This document shows, in pieces, positions 63,033-64,000 of a stretch of 64,000 nt of DNA (the stretch's first letter is position 1; each line of letters starts with the position of its first letter). A program made the position numbers and the translations under genes. The notes beneath the pieces are model-generated. The model was not told where the DNA came from. It worked only from the letters and a program-made list of their open reading frames with translations, and ran no database searches. Origin of the DNA: Endobugula sp047636495 (GTDB taxonomy: Bacteria > Pseudomonadota > Gammaproteobacteria > Pseudomonadales > Cellvibrionaceae); the NCBI GenBank assembly GCA_047636495.1, contig JBLILH010000001.1:1-64000 (forward strand), in the 5' to 3' direction.

Positions 63033-64000
63033 ATGAAATATATCGGTCAAACAGACTTCTCTCACCAACAACAACCTAAAATTGGTGTGTTAGTGACCAA
63101 TTTAGGGACGCCGGAGGCGCCCACCCCAAAGGCGTTACGCAAATATCTAGGGCAATTCCTCGCGGACCCCCGGGTAGTAGAAGTGCCGCGTATACTGTGG
63201 CGGTGTATTTTACATGGGGTGATTCTGCGAATCCGCCCACGTCGTTCGGCGGCTGCGTATAAAACCGTATGGACAGATGAAGGGTCACCATTAATGACTC
63301 ATACGCAAGCGCAGTGTGACGCGCTCACAAAAACACTCAGAAAAGTCTATGGTAGTAATATGATAGTGGCTTTTGCCATGCGCTACGGTGAGCCGTCCAT
63401 AAAGAGTACGTTAGAAACTATGCAGCAGCAAGGTGTGCGGCGTCTGTTGGTGCTGCCGCTGTATCCGCAATATTCGGCAGCAACCACAGGCTCAACTTTT
63501 GATGCGGTCGCTGAAGATTTTATGCGACGTCGTTGGTTACCTGATTTTCGCTTTATCAGCCACTACCATGATTATCCCCCCTATATCGAGGCGTTAGCGG
63601 CAAGTATAGAAGCTCACTGGAAAGTTCATGGCCGAGCAGACAAGCTGTTGATGTCTTATCATGGTGTGCCTTTCCGCTATTTGAAAAACGGGGATCCTTA
63701 TCATTGTGAATGCCATAAAACCTCCCGTCTATTAGCCGAACGGTTAAGTCTGCCCAAAGAAGCTTATATAACAACTTTTCAATCTCGATTTGGGCGTGAA
63801 GAATGGTTGAAGCCATACACTGACCACACGTTGAAAAATTTTCCAGAGCAAGGTGTAAGATCAGTCCAAGTGGTTTGTCCGGGTTTCTCTTCAGACTGTT
63901 TAGAGACCATTGAAGAAATTGGCGAGGAAAACCGCGAATATTTTATGGGGTCAGGAGGCGAGCGTTATGAATATATCCCTGCACTGAATGCCACTGAGCC
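63033..64000 (+). CDS. hemH: Ferrochelatase, 3' end beyond the window
   Basis: Inserts ferrous iron into protoporphyrin IX, the last step of haem synthesis. From ATG 63033 the frame is open to the window end (322 codons), so probably only a few tens of residues are missing. Motifs: KIGVLVTNLGTPEAPTPKAL, RKYLGQFLADPRVVEVPR, LVLPLYPQYSAATTGSTFDA, LMSYHGVPFRYLKNGDPYH (metal-site His) and TFQSRFGREEWLKPYTDHTL with VVCPGFSSDCLETIEEI (catalytic Glu). It diverges from the CPXCG/CbiX pair. Confidence 0.95.
   Translation, partial: MKYIGQTDFSHQQQPKIGVLVTNLGTPEAPTPKALRKYLGQFLADPRVVEVPRILWRCILHGVILRIRPRRSAAAYKTVWTDEGSPLMTHTQAQCDALTKTLRKVYGSNMIVAFAMRYGEPSIKSTLETMQQQGVRRLLVLPLYPQYSAATTGSTFDAVAEDFMRRRWLPDFRFISHYHDYPPYIEALAASIEAHWKVHGRADKLLMSYHGVPFRYLKNGDPYHCECHKTSRLLAERLSLPKEAYITTFQSRFGREEWLKPYTDHTLKNFPEQGVRSVQVVCPGFSSDCLETIEEIGEENREYFMGSGGERYEYIPALNATE

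Overview
This is chromosomal DNA of a gammaproteobacterium, GC roughly 40-45% by eye. The placement rests on gene order: UPF0149-pepP-ubiH-ubiI, metK-ahcY-metF-rsmE beside an ArsR-methyltransferase regulator, hisB-hisH-hisA and purE-purK are arrangements typical of Gammaproteobacteria. A marine or host-associated lineage is possible given the many broken genes and short dispersed repeats, but this is inference: there is no rRNA, tRNA or CRISPR in the window to anchor taxonomy.

Layout. (1) 0-3.4 kb is a decayed mobile/defence zone: a frameshifted IS1182-type transposase, the C-terminal stump of a VapC toxin, a secreted protein of unknown function between two hairpins, and a wrecked DUF262 (GmrSD-like) gene. 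(2) 3.4-7.5 kb, minus strand: a stand-alone response regulator, then an overlapping DUF1272 / GlxA-type regulator / MFS transporter operon. (3) 7.7-13.6 kb: the SAM cycle (ArsR-methyltransferase regulator with a perfect palindromic operator candidate, metK, ahcY, metF) followed by rsmE. (4) 13.8-18.2 kb: a GGDEF diguanylate cyclase, a metallophosphoesterase pseudogene, a sodium:solute symporter and an FMN-binding flavin reductase-like protein. (5) 18.3-31.3 kb: an accessory cluster with a MocR regulator diverging from cupin, PaiB-like, LysE, RidA, DUF711, second LysE, PhzF, beta-hydroxyacid dehydrogenase and EamA transporters, then an AraC regulator and a third EamA transporter. It looks like an uncharacterised amino-acid or amine conversion/export module. 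(6) 31-40 kb: SirB2, ilvD, a frameshifted PilZ gene, a cupin pseudogene, a three-lipoprotein operon (CsgG-like/DUF4810/DUF799) and a chromate locus with broken chrB but intact chrA. (7) 40-50 kb: UPF0149-pepP-ubiH-ubiI, small proteins, DUF1415, a peroxiredoxin-glutaredoxin fusion and an orphan coiled-coil membrane protein. (8) 50-54 kb: glutathione-dependent formaldehyde detoxification (frmA, S-formylglutathione hydrolase) and an HSL-type esterase. (9) 55-64 kb: purE-purK, AsmA, hisB-hisH-hisA without hisF, a cold-shock protein, CbiX-like and CPXCG proteins, and the start of hemH running off the end.

Two themes stand out. First, at least seven genes are visibly dead or frameshifted (transposase, vapC, DUF262, metallophosphoesterase, PilZ, cupin, chrB), several carrying nonsense substitutions as well as frameshifts. 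Second, three families of short, terminal-inverted-repeat, MITE-like elements are scattered between genes. All three lie nose to tail at 52.25-52.75 kb, two copies of one family are flanked by near-perfect 9-bp direct repeats, and members of that family carry internal tandem expansions (30 x 14 bp at 28.8-29.2 kb; a likely relative with 5 x 20 bp at 26.6 kb).
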